DNA of 64,000 nt, from positions 1 to 64,000 of the forward strand of contig WQXI01000004.1 of the NCBI GenBank assembly GCA_009784935.1, given 5' to 3'. How positions within the stretch are numbered: position 1 is the stretch's first letter; each line of letters begins with the position of its first letter. The DNA is from Treponema sp. Its GTDB lineage: Bacteria > Spirochaetota > Spirochaetia > Treponematales > Breznakiellaceae. The notes below the pieces were generated by a model. The model ran no database searches. It had not been told where the DNA came from and saw only the letters and a program-made list of their open reading frames with translations. Shown here in pieces: positions 30,703 through 42,222 of the stretch. A program made the position numbers and the translations under genes.

Positions 30703-33700
30703 TCATTCATCGGATTCTTCGACAGTTACTTCTTCCTGAGCATTTTCTGCTTCGGATAGAATTTCGGCTTCCTGCTTTCGTCTTTCCAGAATTTCCTGCA
30801 TGTATTCATCCAAATCCTGACTTTCATCGTCAAAGAGTTTGATATTGCGGTAACGCTTCATGCCTGTTCCTGCCGGAATCGGATGTCCGATAATAATGTT
30901 TTCTTTTAAGCCGCGAAGATAATCTTTTTTTCCTTCGATTGCCGCATTTGTAAGAACCCTTGTGGTTTCCTGAAACGACGCTGCAGAAAGGAATGATTCG
31001 ATATTAAGCGAAGCTTTTGTAATCCCCTGAAACATCGGCTGCGCAATCGCCGGCTGACCGCCTTCTGCTATTACGCGCGCATTTTCTTCGTGGAAGCGGT
31101 ACTTATCAACGGACTGACCGTAAATAAATTTAGTGTCGCCTACTTTGCGTATTTCTACTTTGCGCATCATCTGTCTGATAATAACGCCGATATGCTTATC
31201 ATTAATAGAAACACCTACAAGACGGTAAACATGCTGAATTTCATCCATTAAATAACGCTGAAGTTTGCTTTCGCCAAGTATAAAGAGAACGTCATGCGGA
31301 TTAACCGAACCCATACATAATAGTTCGCCTGCTTCTACTGTATCGCCGTCACGAATAAGGAGCCGCTTGTTCATCGGTATAAAGTGCGTAAAGTCTCTGC
31401 CAAAATTATCGACTATCGAAATTTTGCGCTTGCTCTTTACATTGCCGCGGAAATAAACTGTTCCGGAAACCTGCGCGAGAACTGCGGGATTTTTCGGCTT
31501 GCGCGCTTCGAAAAGTTCCGATACGCGCGGAAGACCGGCAGTAATATCCATAGCTTTTGCAGATTCTGACAATGTCTTTGCAATTGTACGGCCTGCATTA
31601 ATGCGTTCGCCTTCGTCAACCTGAATATAAGCGCCTGACGGCAGAAAGTACGATGCAACTTCGTTGTCATTGTCATCGATAATAAATATACGCGGCTGTT
31701 TGCTTTCGTGCTGAAGATCTGTAATGCGTTTTTCTATGTTGCCTGTATCTTCGTCGATTTCTTCTTTAAGAGTCGAACCAAGAATAATATCTTCAAACTT
31801 AACAGTCCCGCTTGCTTCTGCAATGATAGGATCAGAGAAAGGATCGAAAGCCGCAATTGTTTTATCGGCTTCTACAACAAAACCTTTCTTTGCTTCAAAA
31901 TCAGAACCGTTTCTAATTTCGATCTTTTGATCCTGTCCGATAAGGTAAAGAGTTTCGCTGTCTTTGTTCTTTAAAACGAGCGCATATGCGATTTCTGGAG
32001 AGATGATTTCTTCGCTTCCGCGTTTAATTAAAACATCGCCTCTGTTAATCCTCTTGCCGTCAGCAATCATTAATTTATCGCCACGGTCAATCTTATACTC
32101 TTTCATTACCTTGTTAACTACGGCAAACCCTCTTCTTGTAAAGAGAAGATGTCCGTTATCAAGCTGGATATGTGTTCCTATAACATCTTTAATGTATACA
32201 GGATATTTGAGCGTAATGCGGTTTTCTTCGGAAAGTTTTGTCGCAACGCCGCCGATATGGAACGTACGCATAGTAAGCTGTGTACCGGGCTGACCGATAG
32301 ACTGCGCAGCGATTGTTCCGACAGCTTCACCGATATCAACAGTGCGGTTTGTCGCAAGATTGCGTCCGTAACATTTTCTGCAAACGCCGTATTTAGCTTC
32401 GCAGGTAAGAACCGTTCTGATACGTACAGTTTCTACTCCTGCCAAATCGATAGTTTTTGCAATTTCTTCTGTCATTTCTTCGTTTACGTCAATCAGCAAT
32501 TCACCGGTAATCGGATGTTTTACGCGTTCCAGCGTATAACGGCCTACAATACGATCTCTTAACGGTTCAATAACTTCTTCGCCCTGTTTAATAGCGGAGT
32601 ATGTAATACCGTTAATTGTTCCGCAGTCATCTTCGTTAACAACCATGTCCTGCGCAATATCAACAAGACGGCGTGTAAGATAACCTGCTTCCGCTGTTTT
32701 TAAAGCGGTATCAGAAAGACCCTTTCGCGCACCGTTAGTAGAAATAAAGAATTCGATAACAGAGAGTCCTTCTTTAAAGTTAGAACGAATCGGCAGCTCG
32801 ATAATTGCGCCTGATGGTTTTGTCATAAGGCCGCGCATACCTGCAAGCTGGCGGATCTGATTACGGCTTCCGCGGGCGCCGGAGTTTGCCATCATGTAAA
32901 TGGAGTTAAATCCGTCTCTGTCCGATTCCAGAGTTTTCATTGTTATGTTGGTGAGGTTATCGTTTGTTTTTGTCCAAACGTCTACAACCTGATTATAGCG
33001 TTCTTCGTTTGTGATAAGACCTTTTTTATGCTGTTCCTGAATCGATTCAACATCTTTGTTTGCTCTATCGATCATTTCGGCTTTTTCTTTTGGAATAACA
33101 ATGTCGTCTACGCCGATTGTCGCGCCGAATACTGTCGAATAACGATACCCTGTCGATTTAATCGCATCGAGCATTTTTACAGTTATCCATGAACCTTTGT
33201 CTTTAAATACAAATTCGATAAGCGCGCGCAGTTCTTTATCTTTAAGTTCATAATTGATAAACGGAATATCTGCAGGCAGTTCATCGTTAAACACAAGCCT
33301 TCCTGCGGATGTAACAACTGTACCGTCTTTGTCAGGCGCAACTACATTGCCTGCTTTGTCCCAAATCGGGCTCTTAGGCGGTCTAAGCCGTATCGCCGCT
33401 GTCCAATCCAGAGATTTTCTGTCAACAGCCATCTGCACTTCTTCTGGAGACGAATAGAAAGGTATTTTATCTTTTTTCCCGGGAGTATCAGAGCCGGGAC
33501 GCTTTGCGTTAGGTTTAATTCTTGTAAGAAAGTTAATACCCAAAACCATGTCCTGAGACGGGAATACGATTGTTTTTCCGTTTGCGGGATTTAAAAGGTT
33601 TCGCGCAGAAAGCATCAATGTCCAGCATTCCATCTGCGCAGCCTGCGTCAGCGGAACGTGAACTGCCATCTGGTCGCCGTCAAAGTCAGCATTAAACGCG

Positions 33701-35031
33701 TGACAAACAAGCGGATGAAGCTTAATCGCCTTGCCTTCTACCAGTACAGGTTCAAATGCCTGAATACCAAGTCTGTGCAATGTCGGCGCGCGGTTTAAAA
33801 GAACGGGATGTTCTTTTACAACTTCGTCAAGAATTGCAAATACTTCGGGTGTTTCCTGTTCGACAAGCATTTTTGCTTTTTTAATATTAAAGACAACATC
33901 TTTATCGACGAGTTTCTTCATTATAAAAGGTTTAAAAAGTTCCAGCGCCATTTTTGTAGGAATACCGCACTGCCACATTTTAAGATCCGGTCCTACTGTA
34001 ATTACAGAACGGCCTGAATAGTCAACGCGTTTTCCCAGAAGATTCTGGCGGAAACGTCCCTGCTTTCCTTTTAGCATATCGCTAATGGATTTAAGCGGCC
34101 TGTTGGAAGAACCTTTTACTACTTTCTTTTTCTTTGAATTATCAAATAATGCGTCAACCGCTTCCTGAAGCATTCGCTTTTCGTTGCGGATAATAATATC
34201 AGGCGCATTAAGAGCCTGCAGTCTTTTGAGACGGTTGTTGCGGTTTATCACTCTGCGGTACAGATCGTTAAGGTCTGATGTCGCAAAGCGTCCGCCGTCA
34301 AGCTGTACCATAGGACGAAGTTCCGGCGGAATTACAGGGATAACAGAAAGTATCATCCACTGCGGTTTATTATTTGAATTACGGAAATTTTCAACGATTT
34401 CTATACGTTTTAAAAGACGCTTATCGCTCTTTGCGCCCTTATCGATCATTTTCGCGCGAAGCTCCAAAGCCATCTGCGCAAGATCAAGATTTTCTAAAAG
34501 AACGCTAATCGCTTCTGCGCCCATGCCTGCGGAAAAACCGCCGCCGTAGCGTTCCTGCGCTTCGTAAAATTCTTCTTCTGATAAGAGCTGCCCTCTTTTA
34601 AGAGCAGTGTCGCCCGAATCTATAACAATATATTTTTCATAGTAAAGCACAGAACGCAGCTGACTTGTCGGAAGATCCAACAAAAGCCCCATGCGTGAGG
34701 GAACAGAACGGTAGTACCAAATATGCGAAACAGGAGCCGCCAGTTCAATATGCCCCATTCTTTCGCGGCGGACTTTAAAGTGAGTAACTTCAACACCGCA
34801 GCGATCGCAGATAACGCCTTTGTAACGAATCGATTTAAATTTACCGCAGTAACATTCCCATTCTTTGGTTGTACCAAAGATACGTTCGCAGAAAAGACCT
34901 TCCTTTTCCGGACGAAGAGTACGGTAATTAATTGTTTCCGGCTTTTTTACTTCGCCGTATGACCACGACCGGATCATATCCGGCGAGGCCAATCTTATTC
35001 TTATAGAATCAAAATCCTGAATGTCCCTCAT
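30703..35031 (-). CDS. rpoC: DNA-directed RNA polymerase beta' subunit
   Basis: 1442 residues, full length. Zinc site [20 protein letters not shown] at the N-terminus, catalytic [12 protein letters not shown] with three Asp for Mg2+, the rudder/lid region [15 protein letters not shown], the trigger loop region [20 protein letters not shown], and an acidic C-terminal tail. RBS AGGGG. It follows rpoB by 14 bases, last gene of the operon. Confidence 0.98.
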   Translation of the reverse strand: MRDIQDFDSIRIRLASPDMIRSWSYGEVKKPETINYRTLRPEKEGLFCERIFGTTKEWECYCGKFKSIRYKGVICDRCGVEVTHFKVRRERMGHIELAAPVSHIWYYRSVPSRMGLLLDLPTSQLRSVLYYEKYIVIDSGDTALKRGQLLSEEEFYEAQERYGGGFSAGMGAEAISVLLENLDLAQMALELRAKMIDKGAKSDKRLLKRIEIVENFRNSNNKPQWMILSVIPVIPPELRPMVQLDGGRFATSDLNDLYRRVINRNNRLKRLQALNAPDIIIRNEKRMLQEAVDALFDNSKKKKVVKGSSNRPLKSISDMLKGKQGRFRQNLLGKRVDYSGRSVITVGPDLKMWQCGIPTKMALELFKPFIMKKLVDKDVVFNIKKAKMLVEQETPEVFAILDEVVKEHPVLLNRAPTLHRLGIQAFEPVLVEGKAIKLHPLVCHAFNADFDGDQMAVHVPLTQAAQMECWTLMLSARNLLNPANGKTIVFPSQDMVLGINFLTRIKPNAKRPGSDTPGKKDKIPFYSSPEEVQMAVDRKSLDWTAAIRLRPPKSPIWDKAGNVVAPDKDGTVVTSAGRLVFNDELPADIPFINYELKDKELRALIEFVFKDKGSWITVKMLDAIKSTGYRYSTVFGATIGVDDIVIPKEKAEMIDRANKDVESIQEQHKKGLITNEERYNQVVDVWTKTNDNLTNITMKTLESDRDGFNSIYMMANSGARGSRNQIRQLAGMRGLMTKPSGAIIELPIRSNFKEGLSVIEFFISTNGARKGLSDTALKTAEAGYLTRRLVDIAQDMVVNEDDCGTINGITYSAIKQGEEVIEPLRDRIVGRYTLERVKHPITGELLIDVNEEMTEEIAKTIDLAGVETVRIRTVLTCEAKYGVCRKCYGRNLATNRTVDIGEAVGTIAAQSIGQPGTQLTMRTFHIGGVATKLSEENRITLKYPVYIKDVIGTHIQLDNGHLLFTRRGFAVVNKVMKEYKIDRGDKLMIADGKRINRGDVLIKRGSEEIISPEIAYALVLKNKDSETLYLIGQDQKIEIRNGSDFEAKKGFVVEADKTIAAFDPFSDPIIAEASGTVKFEDIILGSTLKEEIDEDTGNIEKRITDLQHESKQPRIFIIDDNDNEVASYFLPSGAYIQVDEGERINAGRTIAKTLSESAKAMDITAGLPRVSELFEARKPKNPAVLAQVSGTVYFRGNVKSKRKISIVDNFGRDFTHFIPMNKRLLIRDGDTVEAGELLCMGSVNPHDVLFILGESKLQRYLMDEIQHVYRLVGVSINDKHIGVIIRQMMRKVEIRKVGDTKFIYGQSVDKYRFHEENARVIAEGGQPAIAQPMFQGITKASLNIESFLSAASFQETTRVLTNAAIEGKKDYLRGLKENIIIGHPIPAGTGMKRYRNIKLFDDESQDLDEYMQEILERRKQEAEILSEAENAQEEVTVEESDE

Positions 35032-35045
35032 CTTTAACCCCTATC

Positions 35046-38000
35046 TTAGAAATTACTTCCCGATTTGGTAATCAATTCTTCGTCTTTTTCGGTAAGCGGA
35101 ATCTGTTTTTCTTTTACGTCAAAGATAGACAGATCCAATGCAAGACCCCTTAATTCCTGAACAAGAACATTAAATGATTCCGGAATACCTGCAGTTGTAG
35201 AAGGTTCGCCTTTAACGATCGCTTCATAAATTTTTGAACGTCCTGTCATATCGTCAGATTTAATCGTTAATAGTTCCTGCAGAGTATTTGCCGCGCCGTA
35301 TGCTTCGAGCGCCCATACTTCCATTTCGCCGAGACGCTGACCGCCGAACTGCGCTTTACCGCCCAACGGCTGCTGAGTAACAAGCGAATACGGACCTGTC
35401 GAACGAGCGTGCATTTTATCATCAACAAGGTGATGCAGTTTGAGGAAGTAAATAATTCCGCAGAAAATCGGATTAACAAACTCTTCGCCTGTTTTGCCGT
35501 CTTTTAATATTGCCTTTGAAGTTACAGGCAGCCCTGCTTCTCTTAGTTTTTCTTCTATTGTTTCTGTAGAAGGCGACTGGAAAACAGGAGCCGAATACCA
35601 TTCGTTTAATGTAGAACCAGCCCAGCCAAGTTCTGTTTCCAGAAGCTGTCCGATATTCATACGCGAAGGAACGCCAAGCGGTGTTAGACAAATATCCAGC
35701 GGTGTTCCATCTTCCATAAACGGCATATCTTCTTCCGGCAGGATTCTTGCTACTACGCCTTTGTTTCCATGGCGGCCTGCCATTTTATCGCCTTCGCGCA
35801 GTTTACGCTTGGTTGCAATTAAAACTTTTACTACTTCATCAACGCCGGGGCTTAAGCTGTCATGCTCTGATCTCTTAAGCCTTTGAATATCGATAACTGT
35901 TCCTTCTATACCATGCTGAACTTTAAGCGATGTATCGCGCACTTCTTTTGCTTTTTCGCCGAAGATAGAATTAAGAAGTTTAAATTCCGGCGTGGTCTCT
36001 GTTTCGCTCTTAGGCGTAACCTTGCCGACAAGAATATCGCCGGAACGTACTTTTGCGCCGATTCGGATAATACCTTCGCTGTCGAGGTTATCAAGGCTTT
36101 TTTCCGAAGTATTCGGAATATCACGCGTGATTTTTTCGGGACCAAGTTTTGTTTCTCTTACTTCTACAATAAATTCTTTTATATGAATCGAAGTAAACAT
36201 ATCATCCTTTACAACCTTTTGGGATATAAGGATCGAGTCTTCGTAGTTATAACCGTTCCACGGCATAAAACCTACGAGTATATTTCTGCCAAGAGCAAGC
36301 TCGCCGTTTTGCGTTGCAGGCCCGTCTGCAATTACCTGTCCTAAAGTAATTTTATCACCGGGCATTACAATCGGACGCTGGTTATAACAGGTGTCCTGAT
36401 TTGTTCTCTGAAACTTAATAAGCTGGTAAACATCGTTTCCGCTTTCGTCAAGTTTTACCTGCGCGGCAGGTTTTGGATTTTTTGTACTTTCCGGTTTTAT
36501 AACAATTTCCTGCGATGTTACGCGAAGAACAGTTCCGCTGCGGCGCGCTTTTACAAGTACGCCCGAATCATACGCGCATTTGCTTTCCATACCGGTGCCG
36601 ACGCGCGGCGCTTCGGGGAAAACCAAAGGCACTGCCTGACGCTGCATGTTAGAACCCATAAGCGCGCGGTTTGCGTCATCGTGTTCAAGGAACGGAATAA
36701 GAGACGCAGAAACAGAAATAATCTGTTTTGGTGAAACATCCATAAATTGAATATCATCCGGCGAACGGGTAATATAATCACCCTGACGTCTGCATGAAAT
36801 TTGATCATCAGCAAACGAACCGTTTGTATTTACTTTTGCAGAAGCCTGCGCGATATAGTATTTATCTTCGTCCATAGCGGAAAGATATTCGATATCTTTT
36901 GTAGCAACGCCCTTTGCAACTTTGCGGTACGGTGTTTCTAAAAAGCCGTAATCGTTAACGCGCGTATAATTTGCAAGCGAAACAATAAGACCGATGTTTG
37001 GACCTTCGGGGGTTTCTATCGGGCACATTCTGCCGTAGTGCGTATAGTGAATTTCGCGTACTTCGAAGCCTGCTCTGTCACGCGAAAGACCGCCGGGACC
37101 CAATGCGTTAAGGCGTCTTTTATGAGTAAGTTCGGCGAGCGGATTTACCTGATCCATAAACTGCGACAGCTGAGACGAGCCGAAAAATTCTTTTATAGCC
37201 GCGACAATTGGCTTAATAGAAATTAATTCCTGAGGTTTAATGGTGTCGGTTTCTTTTAAACTCATTCTGTCTTTTGCAATGCGTTCCATACGGCTAAACG
37301 CAGTTTTCATTTGGTTTGCCATAAGCTCGCCGACAGAACGGATTCGCCTGTTACCGAGATGATCGATATCGTCGATGTTTTCGTCTTGAATATATACCTT
37401 TATAAGGTGCTTCATCGTCGCAATAATATCATCGTTTGCGAGGGTAAATTTATCTACAGGAAGATTAAGGCTGAACTTTTTGTTTAATTTGTAGCGGCCT
37501 ACCTTGCCAAGATCGTAACGGCGGTCGGAGAAGAACATACCTAAAAGATCTTTTTCCGCCTGTTCTACAGTTATGGACTCGCCGGGCATAAGCACGGAAT
37601 AAACTGCCATTAACGATTCTTCTTTTGTCGGTTCGGTTCCAGTCTCTTTTACAAATTTTATATCTTCGCGTTCAAAACAATTAAGAAGCATAGTAGAATT
37701 GAGCGAACCTTCTGCTTCAAAATCAATATAACTAACTGATTTAATGTCGTGTTTAATAAGTTCATCTGCATTATGCGGATGAAGTTTTTCGCCTGCGCGG
37801 TACAGCACTTTGCTGTTTCCGGATTCATCACTAATTACAACAGACAGCGCCAAAACCTTGCCGGAAATTTTTTCTTTGGTTTCCCTGTCATCTTTTATTT
37901 TAAGCGTTTCGGTCTTGTAGAAAGCGCTGATAATGTCTTCTCTGGTGCTTAAACCAAGCGTGCGCAGAAAAATAGTTCCTAGTATTCTTTTTTTTCTGTC

Positions 38001-38573
38001 GATTTTAGCGTAAATGAGATCGCGCTTTTGGTCGATTTCGAATTCGAGCCAGCTTCCTCTGTAGGGAATAATGCGCGAAGAAAAAATGCCTTTTTCGTGG
38101 CTGAATATAACGCCAGGCGAGCGGTGAATCTGGGAGACGACTACTCTTTCTGCGCCGTTAATTATAAATGTTCCCCTTTCTGTCATTAGGGGAATATCGC
38201 CCATGTAAATATCTTTTTGGCGGATTTCGCCGGTATTCTGAAAAACTAAATTAATCCGCGCCTTAAGCGGAACGGAATAGGAAAGTCCTTTTTGTTTGCA
38301 TTCAAGTTCTGTAACTTTTATATTGTCTTCGTCAAATGTATAATATTCAAACTCCAGCCTCATATCTTCGCTGGGACTTTTAATAGGGAAAGAAGATTCA
38401 AAAACTTCCTGAAGCCCCTGCTTTGCAAGTTTTTCGCCTTTATTGACTTTTTCTCTCTGCAAGAACCGTTCATAGGAATTAAGCTGAATATCAATTAAAT
38501 CCGGCAGATCCATTACATCTTGAATATCCTTCCCGATGTACGCGCGTCTGTCGGTCGTTTTCATCTTGGTCAT
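35046..38573 (-). CDS. rpoB: DNA-directed RNA polymerase beta subunit
   Basis: 1175 residues from the ATG at 38573 (GGGAG five bases upstream; an ATG at 38585 in the same frame has no such site). Rifampicin region [20 protein letters not shown] then [12 protein letters not shown]: the Asn (codon 37107-37109, residue 489) stands where E. coli has Ser531. [20 protein letters not shown] and [20 protein letters not shown] close the active-site and clamp parts. A GC-rich hairpin precedes the gene. Confidence 0.98.
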   Translation of the reverse strand: MTKMKTTDRRAYIGKDIQDVMDLPDLIDIQLNSYERFLQREKVNKGEKLAKQGLQEVFESSFPIKSPSEDMRLEFEYYTFDEDNIKVTELECKQKGLSYSVPLKARINLVFQNTGEIRQKDIYMGDIPLMTERGTFIINGAERVVVSQIHRSPGVIFSHEKGIFSSRIIPYRGSWLEFEIDQKRDLIYAKIDRKKRILGTIFLRTLGLSTREDIISAFYKTETLKIKDDRETKEKISGKVLALSVVISDESGNSKVLYRAGEKLHPHNADELIKHDIKSVSYIDFEAEGSLNSTMLLNCFEREDIKFVKETGTEPTKEESLMAVYSVLMPGESITVEQAEKDLLGMFFSDRRYDLGKVGRYKLNKKFSLNLPVDKFTLANDDIIATMKHLIKVYIQDENIDDIDHLGNRRIRSVGELMANQMKTAFSRMERIAKDRMSLKETDTIKPQELISIKPIVAAIKEFFGSSQLSQFMDQVNPLAELTHKRRLNALGPGGLSRDRAGFEVREIHYTHYGRMCPIETPEGPNIGLIVSLANYTRVNDYGFLETPYRKVAKGVATKDIEYLSAMDEDKYYIAQASAKVNTNGSFADDQISCRRQGDYITRSPDDIQFMDVSPKQIISVSASLIPFLEHDDANRALMGSNMQRQAVPLVFPEAPRVGTGMESKCAYDSGVLVKARRSGTVLRVTSQEIVIKPESTKNPKPAAQVKLDESGNDVYQLIKFQRTNQDTCYNQRPIVMPGDKITLGQVIADGPATQNGELALGRNILVGFMPWNGYNYEDSILISQKVVKDDMFTSIHIKEFIVEVRETKLGPEKITRDIPNTSEKSLDNLDSEGIIRIGAKVRSGDILVGKVTPKSETETTPEFKLLNSIFGEKAKEVRDTSLKVQHGIEGTVIDIQRLKRSEHDSLSPGVDEVVKVLIATKRKLREGDKMAGRHGNKGVVARILPEEDMPFMEDGTPLDICLTPLGVPSRMNIGQLLETELGWAGSTLNEWYSAPVFQSPSTETIEEKLREAGLPVTSKAILKDGKTGEEFVNPIFCGIIYFLKLHHLVDDKMHARSTGPYSLVTQQPLGGKAQFGGQRLGEMEVWALEAYGAANTLQELLTIKSDDMTGRSKIYEAIVKGEPSTTAGIPESFNVLVQELRGLALDLSIFDVKEKQIPLTEKDEELITKSGSNF

Positions 38574-38588
38574 TGTTTCTCCCATTTA

Positions 38589-38616
38589 TGTATCTGCCGC
38601 GCAAGCGGCAGATACA
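38589..38616 (-). promoter_or_regulatory. Perfect hairpin between rplL and rpoB
   Basis: 12-bp stem, arms 38589-38600 and 38605-38616, four-base loop, no U-run. In E. coli the same gap has an attenuator and an RNase III site, so a role in setting the ribosomal-protein to polymerase ratio is plausible. Confidence 0.6.
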
Positions 38617-38624
38617 AATAAAAC

Positions 38625-39011
38625 TTATTGAATCTCTACAGTACCGCCGGCAGCAGTAATAACTTCTTTGATCTTTGCTGCTTCGTCTTTAGAAACGCCT
38701 TCTTTAAGCGGTTTGGGTGCGCCTTCGACAAGGTCTTTTGCTTCTTTAAGACCAAGACCAGTAACGCCGCGGACTTCTTTAATAACCGCGATTTTCTTGG
38801 CTTCGTCAAAAGCTTTAAGAATTACATTGAATTCTGATTTTTCTTCCGCTGCCGGAGCTGCTCCGCCGCCGCCGCCTCCTGCTACCGCTACCGCTACCGG
38901 TGCTGCCGCAGAAACGCCGAACTTTTCTTCCATCATTTTAACGAGTTCGGAAACTTCCAAAACTGTCATTGATGCAATTGACTCTAAAATGTCTTCTTTT
39001 GTGGCTGCCAT
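38625..39011 (-). CDS. rplL: 50S ribosomal protein L7/L12
   Basis: 128 residues: N-terminal dimer domain ([20 protein letters not shown]), Ala/Gly hinge with a run of Gly, and C-terminal domain ([35 protein letters not shown]) for translation-factor binding. Good ribosome site TAGGAGAAG. Confidence 0.98.
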   Translation of the reverse strand: MAATKEDILESIASMTVLEVSELVKMMEEKFGVSAAAPVAVAVAGGGGGGAAPAAEEKSEFNVILKAFDEAKKIAVIKEVRGVTGLGLKEAKDLVEGAPKPLKEGVSKDEAAKIKEVITAAGGTVEIQ

Positions 39012-39062
39012 ATTATCTTCTCCTAAACTTTATTTAACGATTCATACGAAACGTCTTTTATT

Positions 39063-39101
39063 TAAACCGACAGGAACGACAGCTTCGAAGCCTGACGGTT
39101 T
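39063..39101 (-). promoter_or_regulatory. Hairpin between rplJ and rplL
   Basis: AAACCGACAGG (39063-39073) pairs with CCTGACGGTTT (39091-39101) at ten of eleven positions. No U-run; possible processing or translational element. Confidence 0.5.
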
Positions 39102-39117
39102 GTTCACTACTATGCGC

Positions 39118-39654
39118 TTATGCGCCCTTTTGATCTGCTACAGCTTTAACTGTACGTACCAGTCTTGACGGCACATCATTAAGAGCGGTTGCAAGATTGC
39201 GTGCAGGTCCGTTCATTACAGACATGAGCATAGAAATAAGTTCCAGCCTGCCCGGTAATTTAGAGAACGCTTCTGTTTTTGCCGCGTCATAAACAACATC
39301 TCCGACCAATGCGCCTTTTACTTTAAGCGCAGGGTTTTCTTTTAGAAAATCATAAAAAATCTTTGCTACTTCATTTGCATCCTTGGGAGTAATCGCTACT
39401 GCTGTCGGACCGACCAAATAGGATGAAACATCAGGTGTGCCCATTTGTTCAAACGCTATTCTTGCAAAGTTATTTTTTACAACTGTGTACTCTACATCTT
39501 TGGCGCGAAGCTGTTTTCTTAAATTTGTAATTTGTTCAACAGTAAGACCGCGGTAATCGGTAAAGATGTAATTTTCCGCATTGCCAAAGGATTCTTTAAG
39601 TTCTCCAATCGCTTTGGTTTTTATATCCTGAATTTTTTTTGCTATAATTGCCAT
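39118..39654 (-). CDS. rplJ: 50S ribosomal protein L10
   Basis: 178 residues. NYIFTDYRGLTVEQITNLRKQ, then NNFARIAFEQ and LVGPTAVAI are typical of L10, which anchors the L7/L12 stalk. Starts 3 bases after the L1 gene. Confidence 0.97.
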   Translation of the reverse strand: MAIIAKKIQDIKTKAIGELKESFGNAENYIFTDYRGLTVEQITNLRKQLRAKDVEYTVVKNNFARIAFEQMGTPDVSSYLVGPTAVAITPKDANEVAKIFYDFLKENPALKVKGALVGDVVYDAAKTEAFSKLPGRLELISMLMSVMNGPARNLATALNDVPSRLVRTVKAVADQKGA

Positions 39655-39657
39655 AAT

Positions 39658-40338
39658 CTACTCCTGATCCTTCATGGAAACCCATACGCCTGGTCCCATC
39701 GTTGACGCGACCGAAACGGTTTGAATAAATTCACCCTTAACATCGACAGGGCGTTTACGCCTGACTTCTGTCATTACAACAGTGATATTTTCCGCTACCA
39801 TTTTTGGATCCATCGAAACTTTGCCGACTGCGAGGTGCATTACGCCTGTTTAGTCCGCTCTAAACTCTACGCGGCCTTTTTTAAGTTCTGCCAGAGTACC
39901 TTTAAGATCGAATGTTACAGTTCCTGTTTTTGGATTGGGCATAAGACCTTTGCGGCCAAGCACCATACCAAGTTTACCGACATCTTTCATCATATCGGGA
40001 GTTGCGACTGCGACATCAAAGTCTGTCCATCCGCCTTTTACTTTTTCGATTAAATCGTCTGCGCCCACAAATGCAGCTCCGGCTTCCTGCGCTTCTTTTT
40101 CTTTTTCCGGTTTACAGAAAACAAGAACTTTCTTTTCGCCCCGGAACTGGTTTGGAAGAACAACAGTATCGCGCACCGACTGGCTCTTTTTAAGATTGAG
40201 CTTTACCGACAAGTCAACTGTTTCGTCAAACTTTGCATAAGCCATAGATTTTACCAGCTTTAAAGCTTCGGTAAGTTCGTAAGTGTTTGCAGGATCGTAT
40301 TTTTTGACGCTTTCGTTATATTTTTTTCCGTGTTTCAT
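39658..40338 (-). pseudogene. rplA: 50S ribosomal protein L1 gene with one in-frame TAA
   Basis: Codons 1-162 (40338 to 39853) give normal L1: [35 protein letters not shown], ending GRVEFRAD. Codon 163 (39852-39850) is TAA where L1 proteins usually have Lys (ADKTG-V-H). The frame then goes on intact for 63 codons (TGVMHLAVGKVSMDPKMV... to WVSMKDQE), giving 226 codons in total, normal for L1. A single A-to-T change explains it. Options: sequencing error, genuine nonsense mutation, readthrough, or restart at the ATG 12 bases later. L1 binds 23S rRNA and helps release deacylated tRNA. Neighbours L11 and L10 are normal. Confidence 0.9.
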
Positions 40339-40766
40339 TTTTCCACCTCAACACCCATAGACCGGGCTGTACCGGCGATAATCTTTACGGCTGCGTCAAG
40401 ATCGTTAGCTGAAAGGTCTGCCATTTTTGTTTTGCCGATTTCTTCGAGCTGCGCTCTGGAAATCTTGCCGACCTTTACCTTGTGGGATTCTTTAGAACCC
40501 TTTTCGAGCCCGAGCGTCTTTTTAATTAAAACCGAAGCGGGCGGAGTTTTGAGGATAAAAGTAAATGATTTATCCGCATAAACTGTAATGATAACCGGAA
40601 TAATGAGTCCCGGTTCCATGCTCTTTGTCTTGTCGTTAAACTGCTGGACAAATTGCGGTGCGCTTACCCCGTGAGGGCCTAACGCAGGTCCTACAGGCGG
40701 CGCCGGTGTGGCTTTTCCCGCAGGACATTGCAGCTTAATATACGCTGCAACTTTTTTCTTTGCCAT
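40335..40766 (-). CDS. rplK: 50S ribosomal protein L11
   Basis: 143 residues: [32 protein letters not shown] and the C-terminal rRNA-binding part with [10 protein letters not shown]. Overlaps the L1 gene start by four bases (ATGA). The 109-bp gap before it has a small hairpin (40814-40818/40823-40827). Confidence 0.98.
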   Translation of the reverse strand: MAKKKVAAYIKLQCPAGKATPAPPVGPALGPHGVSAPQFVQQFNDKTKSMEPGLIIPVIITVYADKSFTFILKTPPASVLIKKTLGLEKGSKESHKVKVGKISRAQLEEIGKTKMADLSANDLDAAVKIIAGTARSMGVEVEK

Positions 40767-40875
40767 TTTAATCTCCTTTGTGGTGTGTCAGGCGGCAAAC
40801 CGGACTAGCGAGACAGCGCTATCGCTGCCTCTTCCACACAAAAAAATATTAAGTGCAAACACCGTTTTAACGAAG

Positions 40876-41439
40876 CTACACTTTCTCAACTTGCAGAAGA
40901 TCGACTTCTACAGGTGCGTTTCTTCCAAAAATTCCAACCATCACTTTTAATTTGTTCTTTTCGTTGTTGACTTCTTCGATAGTGCCGACAAATGATTCAA
41001 ACGGACCATCGATAATTTTGACTTGTTCGCCTGCGGCAAAAGTCTGCCTTGTGCGTACAGTTCTTTCGCCTTTTATTTCGCCGGACTTTTGTAAAATAGC
41101 TCTTGCTTCATCGCCGGAAAGCGGCTGGGGTTTACGGTCTGCGGGAGTTCCGACAAAACCTGTAACACCTTGAATTTTTTTAATTTTTGTACAGGGCATT
41201 TTCCAGCCCATATCTGCATCGGGGAGATCCATTTCTACAAGAATATAACCCGGGAGAAACTTTCTGGTCTGTGTGCGTTTTTTTCCGTCTTTTACTTCGA
41301 CAACTTCTTCGCAGGGAACTTTAACATCGCAGACAACATTTTTGTCCAGCTCGCCGGAGTCGGTCATCATGCGGATAGTTTTTTCAATTTTGTTCTCATA
41401 TCCTGAATATGTATGCAGGACGTACCAACCCGTTGCCAT
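40876..41439 (-). CDS. nusG: Transcription antitermination factor NusG
   Basis: 187 residues: WYVLHTYSGYENKIEKTI (NGN domain), GYILVEMDLPD and a C-terminal KOW domain (GEQVKIIDGPFESFVGTIEE). Couples RNA polymerase to Rho or S10. Confidence 0.97.
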   Translation of the reverse strand: MATGWYVLHTYSGYENKIEKTIRMMTDSGELDKNVVCDVKVPCEEVVEVKDGKKRTQTRKFLPGYILVEMDLPDADMGWKMPCTKIKKIQGVTGFVGTPADRKPQPLSGDEARAILQKSGEIKGERTVRTRQTFAAGEQVKIIDGPFESFVGTIEEVNNEKNKLKVMVGIFGRNAPVEVDLLQVEKV

Positions 41440-41462
41440 TTTTTCTTATACCTTACAATCGA

Positions 41463-41642
41463 TTAAAATAAAGCTGTTATGCCTCTGAACAGCAGCAAGT
41501 CTATAACGCCTAAAATAGCCGCAACGATAACAGTAGAAATAATTACAACCTTAACCGAGCTGACTACATCATCCCTGCCTGGCCAGACGACTTTTCTGAG
41601 TTCGGCATAAGACTCTTTAAAAAACTGAATGATCCTTCTCAC
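41463..41642 (-). CDS. secE: Preprotein translocase subunit SecE
   Basis: 59 residues from a GTG start with AAGGAG upstream. IQFFKESYAELRKVVWPGRD is the SecE signature (amphipathic helix plus K.V.WP), followed by one membrane helix (VVIISTVIVAAILGVIDLLLF). Lies between tRNA-Trp and nusG, the standard place. Confidence 0.93.
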   Translation of the reverse strand: MRRIIQFFKESYAELRKVVWPGRDDVVSSVKVVIISTVIVAAILGVIDLLLFRGITALF

Positions 41643-41668
41643 TTACAATTTCTCCTTAATAAGGTGTA

Positions 41669-41741
41669 CAGGCGCAGCAGGCTTCGAACCCGCGACCTGC
41701 GGTTTTGGAGACCGCCGCTCTACCAGCTGAGCTATACGCCT
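41669..41741 (-). tRNA. tRNA-Trp(CCA)
   Basis: 73 nt: acceptor AGGCGTA/TGCGCCT, anticodon loop CTCCAAA (CCA), T-loop GTTCGAAG. Between rpmG and secE. Confidence 0.96.
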
Positions 41742-41747
41742 AATTAC

Positions 41748-41921
41748 TTATTTTACTTTTGTCTCCTTGTGGAGCGTATGTTTCCTGTCATGCGGGCAAT
41801 ATTTTTTGAACTCCAGTTTTTCCTGAATATTGCGCCTGTTTTTTGCTGTAGTGTAGTTGCGCCTTTTACATTCGCTGCATTGAAGGGCTATTAATTCTAC
41901 TGCTGTCTTTTTACTTGCCAT
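41748..41921 (-). CDS. rpmG: 50S ribosomal protein L33
   Basis: 57 residues: [36 protein letters not shown]. The first C-x-x-C of the zinc form is kept; the second has Asp in place of the last Cys (CPHD), so zinc binding may be lost or altered. RBS AGAGG. Confidence 0.95.
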   Translation of the reverse strand: MASKKTAVELIALQCSECKRRNYTTAKNRRNIQEKLEFKKYCPHDRKHTLHKETKVK

Positions 41922-41977
41922 AAAAAACCTCTTATAATTATATGGGCTCTATCCTGTTCCTCAGTCAATTAAGGTTT

Positions 41978-42033
41978 GGAGTTTTTTCGAAGAAAAAACT
42001 CCCTGGAACAAATCCCACAGGGATTTGTTCCAG
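41978..42033 (-). repeat. Two adjacent hairpins between tRNA-Thr and rpmG
   Basis: 41978-41988/41992-42002 (11 bp, GGAGTTTTTTC arm, loop GAA) directly beside 42003-42016/42020-42033 (14 bp perfect, loop ACA). The first has the GGAG...CTCC ends of the hairpins in the tRNA-Ser region. The outer hairpin reaches the last base of tRNA-Thr. Likely processing or attenuation sites. Confidence 0.55.
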
Positions 42034-42104
42034 CCCTCAATCAGAATCGAACTGATGACCTCATCCTTACCATGGATGTGCTCTGCCAACTGAGCTATAA
42101 GGGC
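42032..42104 (-). tRNA. tRNA-Thr(GGU)
   Basis: 73 nt: acceptor GCCCTTA paired with TGAGGGC, anticodon stem CATCC/GGATG with loop ATGGTAA (anticodon GGT), T-loop GTTCGATT. First gene of the operon. Confidence 0.95.
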
Positions 42105-42155
42105 GCAGGCAACAGCTAATAAAAGCTGTTTTTGGACACTTTACGCCGTCCCAAA

Positions 42156-42184
42156 AGGATAACAAAAATGAGATTTTTGGTCAA
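42156..42184 (-). promoter_or_regulatory. Promoter of the tRNA-Thr/secE/nusG/rpo operon
   Basis: TTGACC (42184-42179), a 17-bp spacer and TATCCT (42161-42156), about 50 bases before tRNA-Thr. Confidence 0.65.
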
Positions 42185-42193
42185 TAGGAAAGG

Positions 42194-42220
42194 AAAAAAT
42201 TACGATTTTTTTGTAATTTC
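42194..42220 (-). terminator. Terminator of the xylanase gene
   Basis: On the minus strand AAATTAC and GTAATTT pair across an A-rich loop and run into T residues, directly after the GH10 stop. Confidence 0.65.
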
Positions 42221-42222
42221 CC

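Noticed and set aside
34184-34549. Long plus-strand frames opposite rpoC and rpoB
   Set aside because: Shadow frames caused by the codon bias of the real genes; no starts with ribosome sites.
38668-39168. 166-codon plus-strand frame across rplL and rplJ
   Set aside because: Antisense shadow of conserved ribosomal genes.
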